DNA of 40,061 nt from a virus, in the IMG/VR virus record IMGVR_UViG_3300032322_002298, positions 1-40,061 of that record, one strand, 5' to 3'. The position numbers and the translations under genes were made by a program. Shown here in pieces: positions 30,180 through 38,420 of the stretch; positions within the stretch are counted from its first letter, which is position 1; each line of letters begins with the position of its first letter. Below the pieces are notes generated by a model, which did not search any database, was not told the DNA's origin, and saw only the letters and a program-made list of their open reading frames with translations.

Positions 30180-30744
30180 ACAGGCGTTGGACTTGGAGAC
30201 GGTTCTCTCGGGACTTCGGTCGTCGTTCGACACGACGGTCGGCGAGGGCGGATCGACGGACGAGATCGTCGACGAGGTGATCGGTCTCGACCTCCTCGCG
30301 GACGTCCTCGACGGCTTCCTCTCGGCGGTCAAGAAGAGGAAGACGCGGGCGTCCGAACTCCTCGTCGAGAGGTTTGTCGACGGCGGACAAGAGTCCGTCA
30401 CGCGGCGGAACCGGACGGTCTTCCTCGCGACGGAGTTCTGGCCGAGTCCGCGGGTCTCGGATCTTCTTCCCGACGACGTCGACCCAAACGACCCGCAGTA
30501 TGGCGGGACGATGATGCGTATCCGGGACGCGGCGAAGGATCGTCTCGTCGCCGCTCTCAAGTCGTCCATGAACTTCGCGGACCTCGTCGAGGAGACGTAC
30601 AACCTCCAGTCCCTTCGGAGCGCGCTCGCGGGGAAGGAGGTCGAACGAGACGACGTCGGGAACCCGATCCTCCCGGCGGAACTCGCGACCGTCGTCGAGT
30701 TGAATCCTCGGATCGTCGTTCGCGTCCGGAAGTCGACTCGCTGA
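30169..30744 (+). CDS. Unknown protein in replication cluster (191 aa)
   Basis: Start at ATG 30169 after GAAGGAGGTTCGCA, overlapping the helicase by 11 bp. The acidic, helical 191-residue product includes MKFEQALDLETVLSGLRSSFDTT, VKKRKTRASELLVERFVDGGQESVTRRNRTVFLATEFWPSPRVSDLLPDDVDPNDPQYGGTMM and a helical C-terminal part ending VVELNPRIVVRVRKSTR. I find no family match. Position between a helicase and the conserved 272-residue protein suggests a replication accessory role. Confidence 0.8.
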   Translation: MKFEQALDLETVLSGLRSSFDTTVGEGGSTDEIVDEVIGLDLLADVLDGFLSAVKKRKTRASELLVERFVDGGQESVTRRNRTVFLATEFWPSPRVSDLLPDDVDPNDPQYGGTMMRIRDAAKDRLVAALKSSMNFADLVEETYNLQSLRSALAGKEVERDDVGNPILPAELATVVELNPRIVVRVRKSTR

Positions 30745-30821
30745 CCGGCACGTACCGTGAACCTCCCCGGCGGTCGACCGTCGTCGGCGGAGTATCTCGT
30801 TCGGTCGATGGAGAAGCACAC

Positions 30822-31640
30822 ATGAGCAGCACGCAGAAGAACGGTCTCGCGGTCGTCGACGCGAAGACCTACGCGATCTCGGAGTTCTCGGAGACCGGTC
30901 TCCGGGAGATCGTCGAGATCAATCTCGGCGGCGACAAGTCGATCACGGAGTTCGACCTCGCGAGGGCGAAGATCCCGTCCGGAGGCGGACTCGCGTTCAA
31001 CCTCGAATCCGGTTCGTCGGAGTCCTCGGTCTCCGAACTCGTCGGGGTGATCGTCGCGCACCAGTCGCGGCGTTCGTTCTGGGAGTCGTCGCTCGACGAG
31101 GGCGGCGGCGGATCCCCTCCGGACTGCTGGTCTCCGGACGGCGTGAACGGATTCGGAGGTCCGGCGGATCGGGTCGGCGGACAGTGCGCCCGTTGTCCCC
31201 TCTCGCAGTTCGGATCGGCGAAGGGGAAGGACGGGAAGGGTCGCGGGCAGGCGTGCGCACAACGCAAGGCGATCTTCATCCTCCCGGCGGATTCGATCCT
31301 TCCGGTCTTCCTCTCCCTTCCTCCGACGTCGCTCGCGGCGTTCAAGGCGTACCTCACGGGTCTCATCGGGCGGCGTCTTCCCGTGACCGGCGTCGTGACG
31401 CGGATCTCGCTCGTCAAGCAGAAGAACCGGGCGGGAACTACGTTCGCGGAGGCGAAGTTCGAGACCCTTGGCGTCCTCGACCCGGAGACGGCGAAGAGGT
31501 TCAACTCGTTCGGGAAGACGTTCGACACGATGTTCCGTCCGACGATCCCGGTCGTTGAACCCACCGTCAAGGGGGAGTACATCGACCCGAAGACGGGCGA
31601 GGTCGTCGACCCGAAGTTCGTTCGTCCGATTCTCGACTGA
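30822..31640 (+). CDS. Conserved phage protein with Cys cluster, possible ssDNA-binding role
   Basis: This 272-residue protein belongs to a family I recognise from many phages, where it is annotated hypothetical. Signatures: ARAKIPSGGGLAFNLESG, ELVGVIVAHQSRRSFWESS, the metal-site-like CARCPLSQFGSAKGKDGKGRGQACAQRKAIFIL (C-x2-C...C), LPPTSLAAFKAYLTGLI and TKxxLxK-type VVTRISLVKQKNRAGTTFAEAKFETLGVL. The Cys cluster and its place next to helicase and primase suggest DNA binding, perhaps SSB-like; not established. The start follows GGAGAAGCACAC. Confidence 0.85.
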   Translation: MSSTQKNGLAVVDAKTYAISEFSETGLREIVEINLGGDKSITEFDLARAKIPSGGGLAFNLESGSSESSVSELVGVIVAHQSRRSFWESSLDEGGGGSPPDCWSPDGVNGFGGPADRVGGQCARCPLSQFGSAKGKDGKGRGQACAQRKAIFILPADSILPVFLSLPPTSLAAFKAYLTGLIGRRLPVTGVVTRISLVKQKNRAGTTFAEAKFETLGVLDPETAKRFNSFGKTFDTMFRPTIPVVEPTVKGEYIDPKTGEVVDPKFVRPILD

Positions 31641-31647
31641 TCGTTCC

Positions 31648-31666
31648 GGAGGTCTCGGAGACCTCC
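31648..31666 (+). terminator. Hairpin after the Cys-cluster gene, weak terminator candidate
   Basis: GGAGGTCT (31648-31655) and AGACCTCC (31659-31666) form an 8-bp perfect stem with a 3-base loop, 7 bp after the stop codon. It is followed by TCCTTCATCCC, with few Ts. It could be a partial terminator or mRNA 3' stabiliser between this gene and the primase. Confidence 0.45.
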
Positions 31667-31729
31667 TCCTTCATCCCGTCGCGTCCGAGAGGGCGAGGGC
31701 GGGATTTCACGTCGAACGAGGAAACAACC

Positions 31730-33640
31730 ATGACGAACAAGACGTCGGACGCGGCGCGGCATCTTCGCGCGACCTTTGGGAACCTCGACGAGGACTTCCG
31801 GTTCCTCGTCTGTAGTCGGCGGGACTTCTCCGGGAAGTGGTTCGGCGACGTCGACGCGGCGTCCCGGTTCGCGGAGGTCGAGTCGTCGTCGTCCGACGTC
31901 TACCTTGGCGTGGCGGTCCGTCGCGCCGACCGGCTCCCGGCTCGCGGGGCGCGGGGATCGGCGGAGACCGTCGACGGGATCCCCGGTCTCTGGCTTGACG
32001 TCGACGTCGCGGGACCGGCTCACGCGAAGAAGGGTCTCCCGACCTCGTTCGACGCGGCTCGGAGGTTCGTCGCGGACGTCCTCCCGACGTTTCCTCCCTC
32101 GCTCGTCGTCTTCACGGGGCACGGTCTACAGGCGTGGTGGCTCTTCCCGGAGGTCTGGACGTTCGACACGGACGCGGAACGGGCGGACGCGAAGCGGTTC
32201 CTCGCGAGGTTCGCGGCAACGGTCCGGGCGGTCGCGAACCGATCGAAGATCGTGGTCGACCCGGTCTTCGACCTCGCGAGGGTCTTCCGTCTCGCGGGGA
32301 CGTGGAACCGGAAGACGGATCCCCCGGTCGCGACGATCCTCGAAACGGGCGGCGAGGAGGGGAACCTCCGGCGATGGGATCGCGACGACCTCGACGCGGC
32401 GTTCGTTCTCGACGACGAGGTCGAGACCGGACCCGGGAAGGGGATCGCGGTCGACGGACTCGTCCTCGACGAGACGCGGCGACCTCCGGAGGACGCGCTC
32501 CTCGCGATGGTCGCGAACGACGAGAAGATCCGCGCGACGTGGGAACGTCGGCGGACGGACCTCCGAGACACGTCGGCGAGTTCCTACGACTTCGCGCTCG
32601 CGATCTTCGCGGCGCGGGCGGGGTGGCGCGATCAGGAGATCGCGGACCTCCTCGTCGCGTGGCGCGTGAAGCACGGCGAACCCCTGAAGACCTCGAAGTC
32701 CGGGCGGACGATTCGGTTCGACTACTACGCGCGGACGATCAGGGCGGCACGGGCGGCGATCGCGGACGAACGAGACGAAAAGGCATACGAGGACGAGGAC
32801 GAGGTCCCTCTCGTCGTCGACGGGAGTCCGGTCGACTTGTCGGCGCGGGCGAAGATCCTCGAAAAGGCGAGGGGCGTCTTCGGTCTCCCGATCGTTCGGT
32901 TCGTCCAAAACGGCGAGGAGGAGGACGCGCGGTTTTCGTTCGTTCTCGCGGACGGTCGGTTCGTTCAACTCGGCGGCGGCGGCGACCTCGAAGATCAGCG
33001 GCGGATGCGGGGTCGGATCTATCCGGTGATCCGGAGGTTCCCGAAGTCCCTGAAACCGAAGGCGTGGTCGCGACTTTGGGAAGAACTCGGCGCGGTGTGC
33101 GAGACGATCGCGAACGAGGAGTCGGGGAGGGAGGGTCGCTTCGCGGCTCTCCTGTATGAGTACCTCTCGGAGAAGACGGGCGCGGTCTCGTCGTCGATCC
33201 GGTCGGCGGCGAACTGGAAGGACTCGGTCCCGACCGGCGACCCGTTCGTTCGCGACGGGCGGCTCTTCGTTTGCGTGACGTCGATCGAATCGTTCGCGAG
33301 GACGGTCTTCCCGCGGAAGACCGAGACCCGGGAGATCTGGTCCGTCCTCGGGGAGTGGGGATTCGAGAACTCGACCGTGAAGGTCCGGCAGGGCGGTCGG
33401 GAGATCGGTCGGAAGTACTGGTCGATCCCGGTCGACGACCTCGCGGAGCGGAAGGGCGTCTCGGTCCCCGTGGCCTACCTCGGGGCGACTGGCGGAGAAT
33501 CGGCTAGGACGGGCGGAGACGAGGGGGGGGGTACTGACGGAGGGGGTCCCCCCCTCGGACGCGGCGGAGAGGATCGTCGGGCGGTTTCCGGGGAGATGGC
33601 GGACCCGTTCGGGGACGACTTCGGCGGGATCGGAGGGTAA
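31730..33640 (+). CDS. DNA primase, archaeo-eukaryotic primase (AEP) fold
   Basis: This 636-residue protein has an N-terminal AEP (RepB/prim-pol type) catalytic domain: GLWLDVDVAG with the metal-binding Asp90/Asp92, FTGHGLQAWWLF (129-139), the third acidic element VVDPVFD, and RVFRLAGTWNRK (184-195). Residues 285-345 are helical (PriCT-like: SSYDFALAIFAARAGWRDQEIADLLVAWRVKHGE). The C-terminal half has no Walker A or B motif, so it carries no helicase; a winged-helix-like region and a Gly-rich tail (GGDEGGGTDGGGPPLGRGG) end the protein. It would prime phage DNA synthesis, probably at the adjacent iteron region. Confidence 0.9.
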   Translation: MTNKTSDAARHLRATFGNLDEDFRFLVCSRRDFSGKWFGDVDAASRFAEVESSSSDVYLGVAVRRADRLPARGARGSAETVDGIPGLWLDVDVAGPAHAKKGLPTSFDAARRFVADVLPTFPPSLVVFTGHGLQAWWLFPEVWTFDTDAERADAKRFLARFAATVRAVANRSKIVVDPVFDLARVFRLAGTWNRKTDPPVATILETGGEEGNLRRWDRDDLDAAFVLDDEVETGPGKGIAVDGLVLDETRRPPEDALLAMVANDEKIRATWERRRTDLRDTSASSYDFALAIFAARAGWRDQEIADLLVAWRVKHGEPLKTSKSGRTIRFDYYARTIRAARAAIADERDEKAYEDEDEVPLVVDGSPVDLSARAKILEKARGVFGLPIVRFVQNGEEEDARFSFVLADGRFVQLGGGGDLEDQRRMRGRIYPVIRRFPKSLKPKAWSRLWEELGAVCETIANEESGREGRFAALLYEYLSEKTGAVSSSIRSAANWKDSVPTGDPFVRDGRLFVCVTSIESFARTVFPRKTETREIWSVLGEWGFENSTVKVRQGGREIGRKYWSIPVDDLAERKGVSVPVAYLGATGGESARTGGDEGGGTDGGGPPLGRGGEDRRAVSGEMADPFGDDFGGIGG

Positions 33641-33643
33641 CTT

Positions 33644-33895
33644 GGGAACGGCACCCCCACAATGGGAACGGGTGGGAACGGGTGAACCGTTCCCGGATAA
33701 ACCTCACGGCGACAACGGTTTGGAGTGGGTGGGAACGGCGGAACGGTCGCGCGCCCGCGTGCGCGTGCGCGCCGACGAGACAACCGTTCCCCTGTTCCCA
33801 TGCTGGTCTAAGTGTTTGCGGCATCACGCGATAGCGCGGGAACGGCTCTCCGAAAAGTGCCGTTCCCAACCGTTCCCGCCGTTCCCATGGAACGG
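33644..33895. other. Iteron-like putative replication origin
   Basis: The octamer GGGAACGG or its complement occurs exactly ten times: plus at 33644, 33664, 33674, 33731, 33838; minus (CCGTTCCC) at 33687, 33784, 33860, 33870, 33879. Three more copies have one mismatch (33739, 33792, 33888). The 279-bp gap between primase and helicase genes has no plausible gene. An alternating GCGCGCCCGCGTGCGCGTGCGCGCC-like tract (about 33749-33772) and a less GC-rich stretch (33802-33830) lie between repeat clusters. Repeats of this type next to a primase are a normal sign of an origin. Confidence 0.75.
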
Positions 33896-33919
33896 ACACC
33901 GAACGAGGAGGGTAGGTTC

Positions 33920-35692
33920 GTGACTTATTCGGGATGGTACGGGATCATCGGACCCCCCGGAACGGGCAAGACGACGTTCCTCTCGCGGCAGGTTCGGCGG
34001 ATCGTCGAGACGACCGGGACGACGCGCGTCCTCGTCTCGTCGCTCACGCGGACGGCGGCGGCGGAGATCGCGGGTCGCGACCTCCCTCTTCCCCGTGGCG
34101 CGGTCGGGACCCTTCACGCTCACGCTTTTCGGTCGCTCGAACGTCCGGAGATCTTCGCGGACGATCACGTCGCGACGTGGAACGACCGGCGACCGGAGTT
34201 CGCGGTCTCGGGCGGCACGGCGAAGACGCGGGACGGCGAACTCTCCGCGGAACCGATCGCGGACGCGGTCGACGCGGGCGAACGTCCCGGAGACCGATAC
34301 CTCGCGACGTGGGATCTCGTCCGGGCGAGGCGACTCTCGCTCGACGTCGTCGCGGAGAACCCCGGCTCGAAGGTCTTCGGGCGGTCGGACGTTCTCGCGA
34401 GGGACCTCGCGAGGTTCGTCGACGAGTTCGAGACGTGGAAGACGGACGAGGGTCTTCACGACTTCACGGATCTAATCTCGTCGGCGAGGGGTCTCCCTCC
34501 TCCCGGCGATCCCGAGGTCCTCGTCGTCGACGAGGTTCAGGACCTCTCCTCGCTCGAATGGGACCTCGTTCGGACGTGGGCGGACGGGCGAACCCTCTTC
34601 GCGGTCGGCGACCCGTGGCAGTCGCTCTATGCGTGGCGCGGGGCGGACCCGTCGCTCTTCGACGAGTTCCCGGACGAACGGCTCCGGATCCTCTCGCGGT
34701 CGTGGCGCGTCCCTCGGCGGATCGTCGAGACGGGTCTTCGGTGGATGCGGGGACGGTCGAACGTGCGTCGCGAGATCCGATATCTCCCGAGGGTCGACGA
34801 CCGCGGAGTCCCGGTCGACGGGTCGATCGACTTCGACCCGGGGACGACTCCGTCTCGCGTGGCGGCGATCGTCGATCGGGTCGAGGAGTCGATTCGCGAG
34901 GGGCGAACGTCGATGATTCAGGCGACCGCGGGGTATCTCCTCGGTCCGGTCCTCTCCGCGCTCCGGTCTCGCGGGATCCCCTTCGCGAATCCGTGGCGGA
35001 TCCGTCGCGGGGACTGGAACCCTTTGTCGTCGCGAGGCGTCTCGACCGCGGAACGGTTCTCCGCGCTCGTCGCTCCGGCGTTCTCCGGGCGGCTCTGGAC
35101 GTGGCGGGATCTCTCGAAGTGGATCGACCTCCTCGTCGCGAAGGACGTTCTCCGGCATGGGGCGAAGGAGACGATCCTCGCGAAGTCGACCGAACGTCTC
35201 GCGGACTTCCCGGTCGCGTCCGCGGAGATCCGCGGTCTCTTCCGTGACGAGTCCGCGGTCGCTCTCGGCGAGTCGATGACGGGGCGCGGCGACTGGAGGT
35301 CGGCGGTCCGTGACGCGCACCAGTGGATCATCCCTCGACTCTCGCGGAGGACGGTCGGGACGTCGATCGTCTTTGCGAGGGCGATCCTCGAACGGTTCGG
35401 GGTCGGCGGTCTTCGCGATCGTCCGAAGGTCTTCGTCGGGACGGTTCACTCTTTCAAGGGCGCGGAGGCGGACGACGTTCACCTCTTCTCGGAACTCTCC
35501 GGGGCGGCGGTCGACGGGATCCGTGGCGGGCACGACGTCGAGGAGACGATCGCGGCGGTCCATCGGACCTTCTACGTCGGGATGACCCGGGCGCGGTCGC
35601 GGCTCTTTGTTCACGGGACGTCTTCTCGGCGGGACTCGTCGATCTACGACGTCCTTCGGAAGATCCGGAACGCGGCGATCCCGATCGCGTGA
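33920..35692 (+). CDS. UvrD/Rep-like SF1 DNA helicase
   Basis: GTG 33920 is preferred: GAGGAGGGTAGGTTC lies before it, and earlier in-frame starts (33812, 33887) would place coding sequence across the repeats. The 590-residue enzyme shows motif I IIGPPGTGKTTF (9-20), Ia VLVSSLTRTAAAEI, motif II VLVVDEVQDLS (200-210), motif III FAVGDPWQSLYAWRGAD (227-243), motif IV-V region VGTVHSFKGAEADDVHLF and motif VI FYVGMTRARSRLFVHG. This set defines the UvrD/PcrA class, 3'-5' translocases. It probably supplies fork unwinding because the primase lacks a helicase domain. Confidence 0.95.
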   Translation: MTYSGWYGIIGPPGTGKTTFLSRQVRRIVETTGTTRVLVSSLTRTAAAEIAGRDLPLPRGAVGTLHAHAFRSLERPEIFADDHVATWNDRRPEFAVSGGTAKTRDGELSAEPIADAVDAGERPGDRYLATWDLVRARRLSLDVVAENPGSKVFGRSDVLARDLARFVDEFETWKTDEGLHDFTDLISSARGLPPPGDPEVLVVDEVQDLSSLEWDLVRTWADGRTLFAVGDPWQSLYAWRGADPSLFDEFPDERLRILSRSWRVPRRIVETGLRWMRGRSNVRREIRYLPRVDDRGVPVDGSIDFDPGTTPSRVAAIVDRVEESIREGRTSMIQATAGYLLGPVLSALRSRGIPFANPWRIRRGDWNPLSSRGVSTAERFSALVAPAFSGRLWTWRDLSKWIDLLVAKDVLRHGAKETILAKSTERLADFPVASAEIRGLFRDESAVALGESMTGRGDWRSAVRDAHQWIIPRLSRRTVGTSIVFARAILERFGVGGLRDRPKVFVGTVHSFKGAEADDVHLFSELSGAAVDGIRGGHDVEETIAAVHRTFYVGMTRARSRLFVHGTSSRRDSSIYDVLRKIRNAAIPIA

Positions 35693-35697
35693 CTATC

Positions 35698-36132
35698 ATG
35701 GAAGGAGTGAAGGAGTCGTCGATTATTCGGGGAATCATGTCGGACGTGAAGGAACGTCCGCGGGTCTTCGTTCGCAAGAACCACGGCGGACCGTTTGGCT
35801 CCGCGGGCATCCCGGATCTCGAACTGATTTGGACGGACCCTTTAGGTCGAACTCGGATCGCGTTCCTCGAAGTCAAGACGGCGACGGGTCGCGTCTCGGC
35901 GATTCAATCCGTCCGGCTCGGGGAACTCGCGAACGCTGGCGCGGAGGTCGAGGTCGTTCGATCCGTCGCGGAGGCGATCGCGTGGCTTGAACGTCGGGGT
36001 ATCCCGGCAAGGAGACAACGTGGCGAAGAAGGATCTCTCGAAGGAAGTCGTCGAGGAGACTCTCGGGATCTCGGGATCCCCGGACCTCCGGAATATCGCA
36101 CCGACCCTCCGTTCTCTTGCGGTGCGGATTGA
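35698..36132 (+). CDS. VRR-NUC domain nuclease
   Basis: This 144-residue protein matches the small stand-alone VRR-NUC nucleases of phages: KESSIIRGIMSDVKERPRVFVRKNHGGPFGSAGIPDLELIWTD... with Asp40 and the E-x-K pair in FLEVKTATGR (Glu58, Lys60), then SAIQSVRLGELANAGAEVEVVRSVAEAIAWLE. The metal site is intact. ATG 35698 has no Shine-Dalgarno; GTG 35707 and ATG 35737 are alternatives. The stop lies 113 bp inside the following gene, so the last ~38 residues (RQRGEEGSLEG...) are likely non-conserved. Such enzymes cut branched or structured DNA and are common beside phage helicases. Confidence 0.9.
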   Translation: MEGVKESSIIRGIMSDVKERPRVFVRKNHGGPFGSAGIPDLELIWTDPLGRTRIAFLEVKTATGRVSAIQSVRLGELANAGAEVEVVRSVAEAIAWLERRGIPARRQRGEEGSLEGSRRGDSRDLGIPGPPEYRTDPPFSCGAD

Positions 36133-36619
36133 CGGTCTTCGGCTTGACGAACGGAACGCGCGACTCCATCCGGAGAAGAACCTCCGTGCGATCGAACGGT
36201 CCCTCTCGGAATACGGGCAGCAAAAACCGATCGTCGTCGACCGAGACGGCGTCGTGATTGCGGGGAACGGAACCCTCGCGGCGGCGCGGTCCCTCGGGTG
36301 GCAATACATCGCGGCGTCGACGACGAACCTCTCGGGGGACGCGGCTCGTCTCTTCGCGATCGCGGACAACCGGACGGCGGAACTTGCCGAATGGGATCGC
36401 GATCAACTCGCGGAGATCCTTCGCGAGATTCCCGAGGAGAAGTGGGTCGGATTCGACGCGGATTCGCTCGCGGCGACTCTCGAAGTCGGGAAGCAGGGGA
36501 AGGGACGGGTCGTCGAGTTCTTCGACGACGCGACTCCGGCGAGGACGAATCACGTTTGTCCGAAGTGCGGCTTCGATCTCGGCGCGGGCGGAGTCGTCGA
36601 AGGTGGTGTCGAATGCTGA
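36020..36619 (+). CDS. ParB/Srx-like domain protein
   Basis: Start chosen at GTG 36020 with CAAGGAGACAAC upstream. The 199-residue product has a ParB N-terminal-like domain at about residues 35-120: LDERNARLHPEKNLRAIERSLSEYGQQKPIVVDRDGVVIAGNGTLAAARSLGW, with the GNGxxxAAR motif, followed by LFAIADNRTAELAEWDRDQLAEIL as in the ParB-type proteins that accompany phage DNA methyltransferases. The C-terminus has CPKC (near 184) and a final Cys, a possible partial zinc site. Overlaps VRR-NUC by 113 bp and the next gene by 7 bp. Could be a nuclease, a kinase-like ATPase or DNA-recognition subunit of the modification module; not determined. Confidence 0.87.
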   Translation: MAKKDLSKEVVEETLGISGSPDLRNIAPTLRSLAVRIDGLRLDERNARLHPEKNLRAIERSLSEYGQQKPIVVDRDGVVIAGNGTLAAARSLGWQYIAASTTNLSGDAARLFAIADNRTAELAEWDRDQLAEILREIPEEKWVGFDADSLAATLEVGKQGKGRVVEFFDDATPARTNHVCPKCGFDLGAGGVVEGGVEC

Positions 36620-37437
36620 TCGACGAGGGCGCGAAGGAACTTCGTCGTCTTCTTGTCGAGTCCGTGGAGGAGGTCGAGGAAGATACGGTCGGACTCTTCC
36701 TCTCGGCTGGTCTTGACTCGACCTCTCTCGGTCTCGCGGCGAACGACGCGGGGAAGAGGGTCGTCGCGCTCACGTTTTCGATCAAGGGGATCCCGTCGAC
36801 GGACGCGAAGTTCGCGGCGGAGACGGCGCGACGGTTCGGATGGGAGTTCGTTCCGTTCGTCGTCGTTCCCGAGAACCTCGAAGCAGATCTCCCCGTCCTT
36901 CGGGACGTTCACGGGTGCGTGTCGAAGACAAACTTCGAGTGTTCGTGGCCGTTCCTCCGGATGATGCGGTCTCGGTTCCCCTTCCCGAAGTCGATCCTCT
37001 CGGGAGTCGCGGCGGACGGACACTTCGGTCTATCGAAAAGGGCGATGATCCACTCGCGATATCCGAAGGAAGTCTTCGACGACTTCCGTCGCGAATACTT
37101 CGGGAGGGAGAACCCTGCTGGCTATCGGAACCTTCGGTCGATCGTCGAGACCTACGGCTCCCGGGTCGTCGCACCGTATCTCGACGTCCTCGTCTTCCGG
37201 CTCCTAATCCGATTCGGATGGGACGAACTCAACAGCCCACGGCAGAAGGAGATCACGCGACGGGCGTTCGAGAAGGAACTTGCGAACGTCCGCACGCGCC
37301 GACACGAAAACCTTCAACTCGTCGCGGGCGTCGACCGGATCTTCGAGTCGCTCCTCGGGTCCTCGTTGAACTATCGGGGTCGGCGACGGACTCTCGACGT
37401 CCTTCGCGACTTTGTCTCCGGGAGGAAACATCCGTGA
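36613..37437 (+). CDS. Asparagine-synthetase-like PP-loop amide ligase without glutaminase domain
   Basis: This 274-residue protein corresponds to the C-terminal synthetase domain of asparagine synthetase B. The PP-loop is GLFLSAGLDSTSLG (SAGLDS at 31-36). Further matches are TKFSxxx-type TFSIKG, ETARRFGWEF, ILSGVAADGHFGLSKR in place of LSGEGSDELFGGY, VVAPYLDVLVFRL in place of VPFLDxxLV, and SPRQKEITRRAF. The family adenylates a carboxylate and transfers an amine to it. The N-terminal glutamine amidotransferase domain is absent, so the amine must come from ammonia or a different donor. Coupled to ParB (overlap 7 bp) and to the methyltransferase (GTGA at 37434-37437). In this setting a carboxylated DNA base is a plausible substrate. 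Confidence 0.88.
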   Translation: MLIDEGAKELRRLLVESVEEVEEDTVGLFLSAGLDSTSLGLAANDAGKRVVALTFSIKGIPSTDAKFAAETARRFGWEFVPFVVVPENLEADLPVLRDVHGCVSKTNFECSWPFLRMMRSRFPFPKSILSGVAADGHFGLSKRAMIHSRYPKEVFDDFRREYFGRENPAGYRNLRSIVETYGSRVVAPYLDVLVFRLLIRFGWDELNSPRQKEITRRAFEKELANVRTRRHENLQLVAGVDRIFESLLGSSLNYRGRRRTLDVLRDFVSGRKHP

Positions 37438-38420
37438 TTCGAGTCGCGTCCCTCTTCTCCGGTTGCGGAGGTTCGTCCCTCGGTTATCGTCTCGCTGGAT
37501 GCCGGATCGTCTTCGCGAACGAGTTCGTCGACGTCGCGAGAGAGACCTATTCGGCGAACGCGGATCCCTCGACCATCGTCGACGGACGAGACGTTCGGCT
37601 TGTTCGCGGCGCGGAGATCCCGGAGTTCGATCTTCTCGACGGTTCCCCTCCGTGTTCGTCGTTCTCGCTCGTCGGGAAGAGGGAGGACGGATGGGGCAAG
37701 GCGACTGTCTACTCGGAGGACAAGGTCCAACGGACGGACGACCTCTTCGACGAGTATCTCCGGATCCTCGACGAGACTCGTCCCCGGGCGTTCCTCGCGG
37801 AGAACGTCCTCGGACTCGCGGTCGGGAAGGCGAAGGGGTATCTCTCGATGATCCTCTCGAAGGCGGAGGGTCTCGGCTACGTCGTGTCGGCGAAGATCGT
37901 CGACGCGGCGTTCCTCGGAGTACCTCAGCACAGAAAGAGGACGATCATCGTCGGACTACGTCGGGACGTCTTCGAGTCGACTGGCCCCTATTCGTGGCCG
38001 ACACTTCGCGAACCGATTGTCCTTCGGACCGCGCTCGAATCGGCGATCTCCCCGGCGTGCGAGGAGGAGATCGGTCCGTCGATCGACGGATATGCGATCG
38101 GTCGCGAGTGGAAGAGGATGGGACGTCCGGGGACCAAGTCCCTCAAGTTCTTTCAACTCGTCCGACCGTCGCTCGAACGTCCGTGTCCGACGATTACGGC
38201 GACGGCTTCGCAAGTCGGCGCGGCGTCCGTCTGTCACCCGACCGAGGCGAGGAAGTTTTCGATCCCGGAACTGCGAAGGATCTTCGGATTCCCCGACGAC
38301 TTCGTTCTTCGCGGGACCTACCAACAACGGGCGGAACGGATCGGACGTTCGGTTCCTCCCCCGATGATGCAATCCCTCGCGGAGTTGCTTCGCGCTCAAC
38401 TTGAAAGGAGTCTTCCTTGA
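37434..38420 (+). CDS. C5-cytosine DNA methyltransferase with Arg in motif X (candidate carboxymethyltransferase)
   Basis: This 328-residue enzyme starts at GTG 37434 after GGGAGGAAACATCC. C5-MTase motifs are in order: I ASLFSGCGGSSLGYRLAG (5-22), IV DGSPPCSSFS with catalytic Cys74, VI LAENV (Glu123), VIII GVPQHRKRTII (162-172), IX RPCPTITATASQVGAASV, FSIPELRRIFGFPDDF, X ERIGRSVPPPMMQSLAELL. In motif X the near-invariant Asn of GN(S/A)V is Arg305. In engineered enzymes (M.MpeI N374K and Dcm mutants, from memory) a basic residue at this place confers use of carboxy-SAM. The short region between motifs VIII and IX suggests a compact recognition domain. Overlaps the CmoA-like gene by 4 bp (TTGA). 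Confidence 0.95.
   Translation: MIRVASLFSGCGGSSLGYRLAGCRIVFANEFVDVARETYSANADPSTIVDGRDVRLVRGAEIPEFDLLDGSPPCSSFSLVGKREDGWGKATVYSEDKVQRTDDLFDEYLRILDETRPRAFLAENVLGLAVGKAKGYLSMILSKAEGLGYVVSAKIVDAAFLGVPQHRKRTIIVGLRRDVFESTGPYSWPTLREPIVLRTALESAISPACEEEIGPSIDGYAIGREWKRMGRPGTKSLKFFQLVRPSLERPCPTITATASQVGAASVCHPTEARKFSIPELRRIFGFPDDFVLRGTYQQRAERIGRSVPPPMMQSLAELLRAQLERSLP

Noticed and set aside
33749-33772. Alternating GC tract as a functional Z-DNA element
   Set aside because: It is visible but such tracts arise easily at this GC content; kept only as part of the origin description.
33812-33919. Earlier starts for the UvrD-like helicase (33812 or ATG 33887)
   Set aside because: They would make the iteron repeats coding and lack a Shine-Dalgarno; GTG 33920 has GAGGAGGG at good distance.
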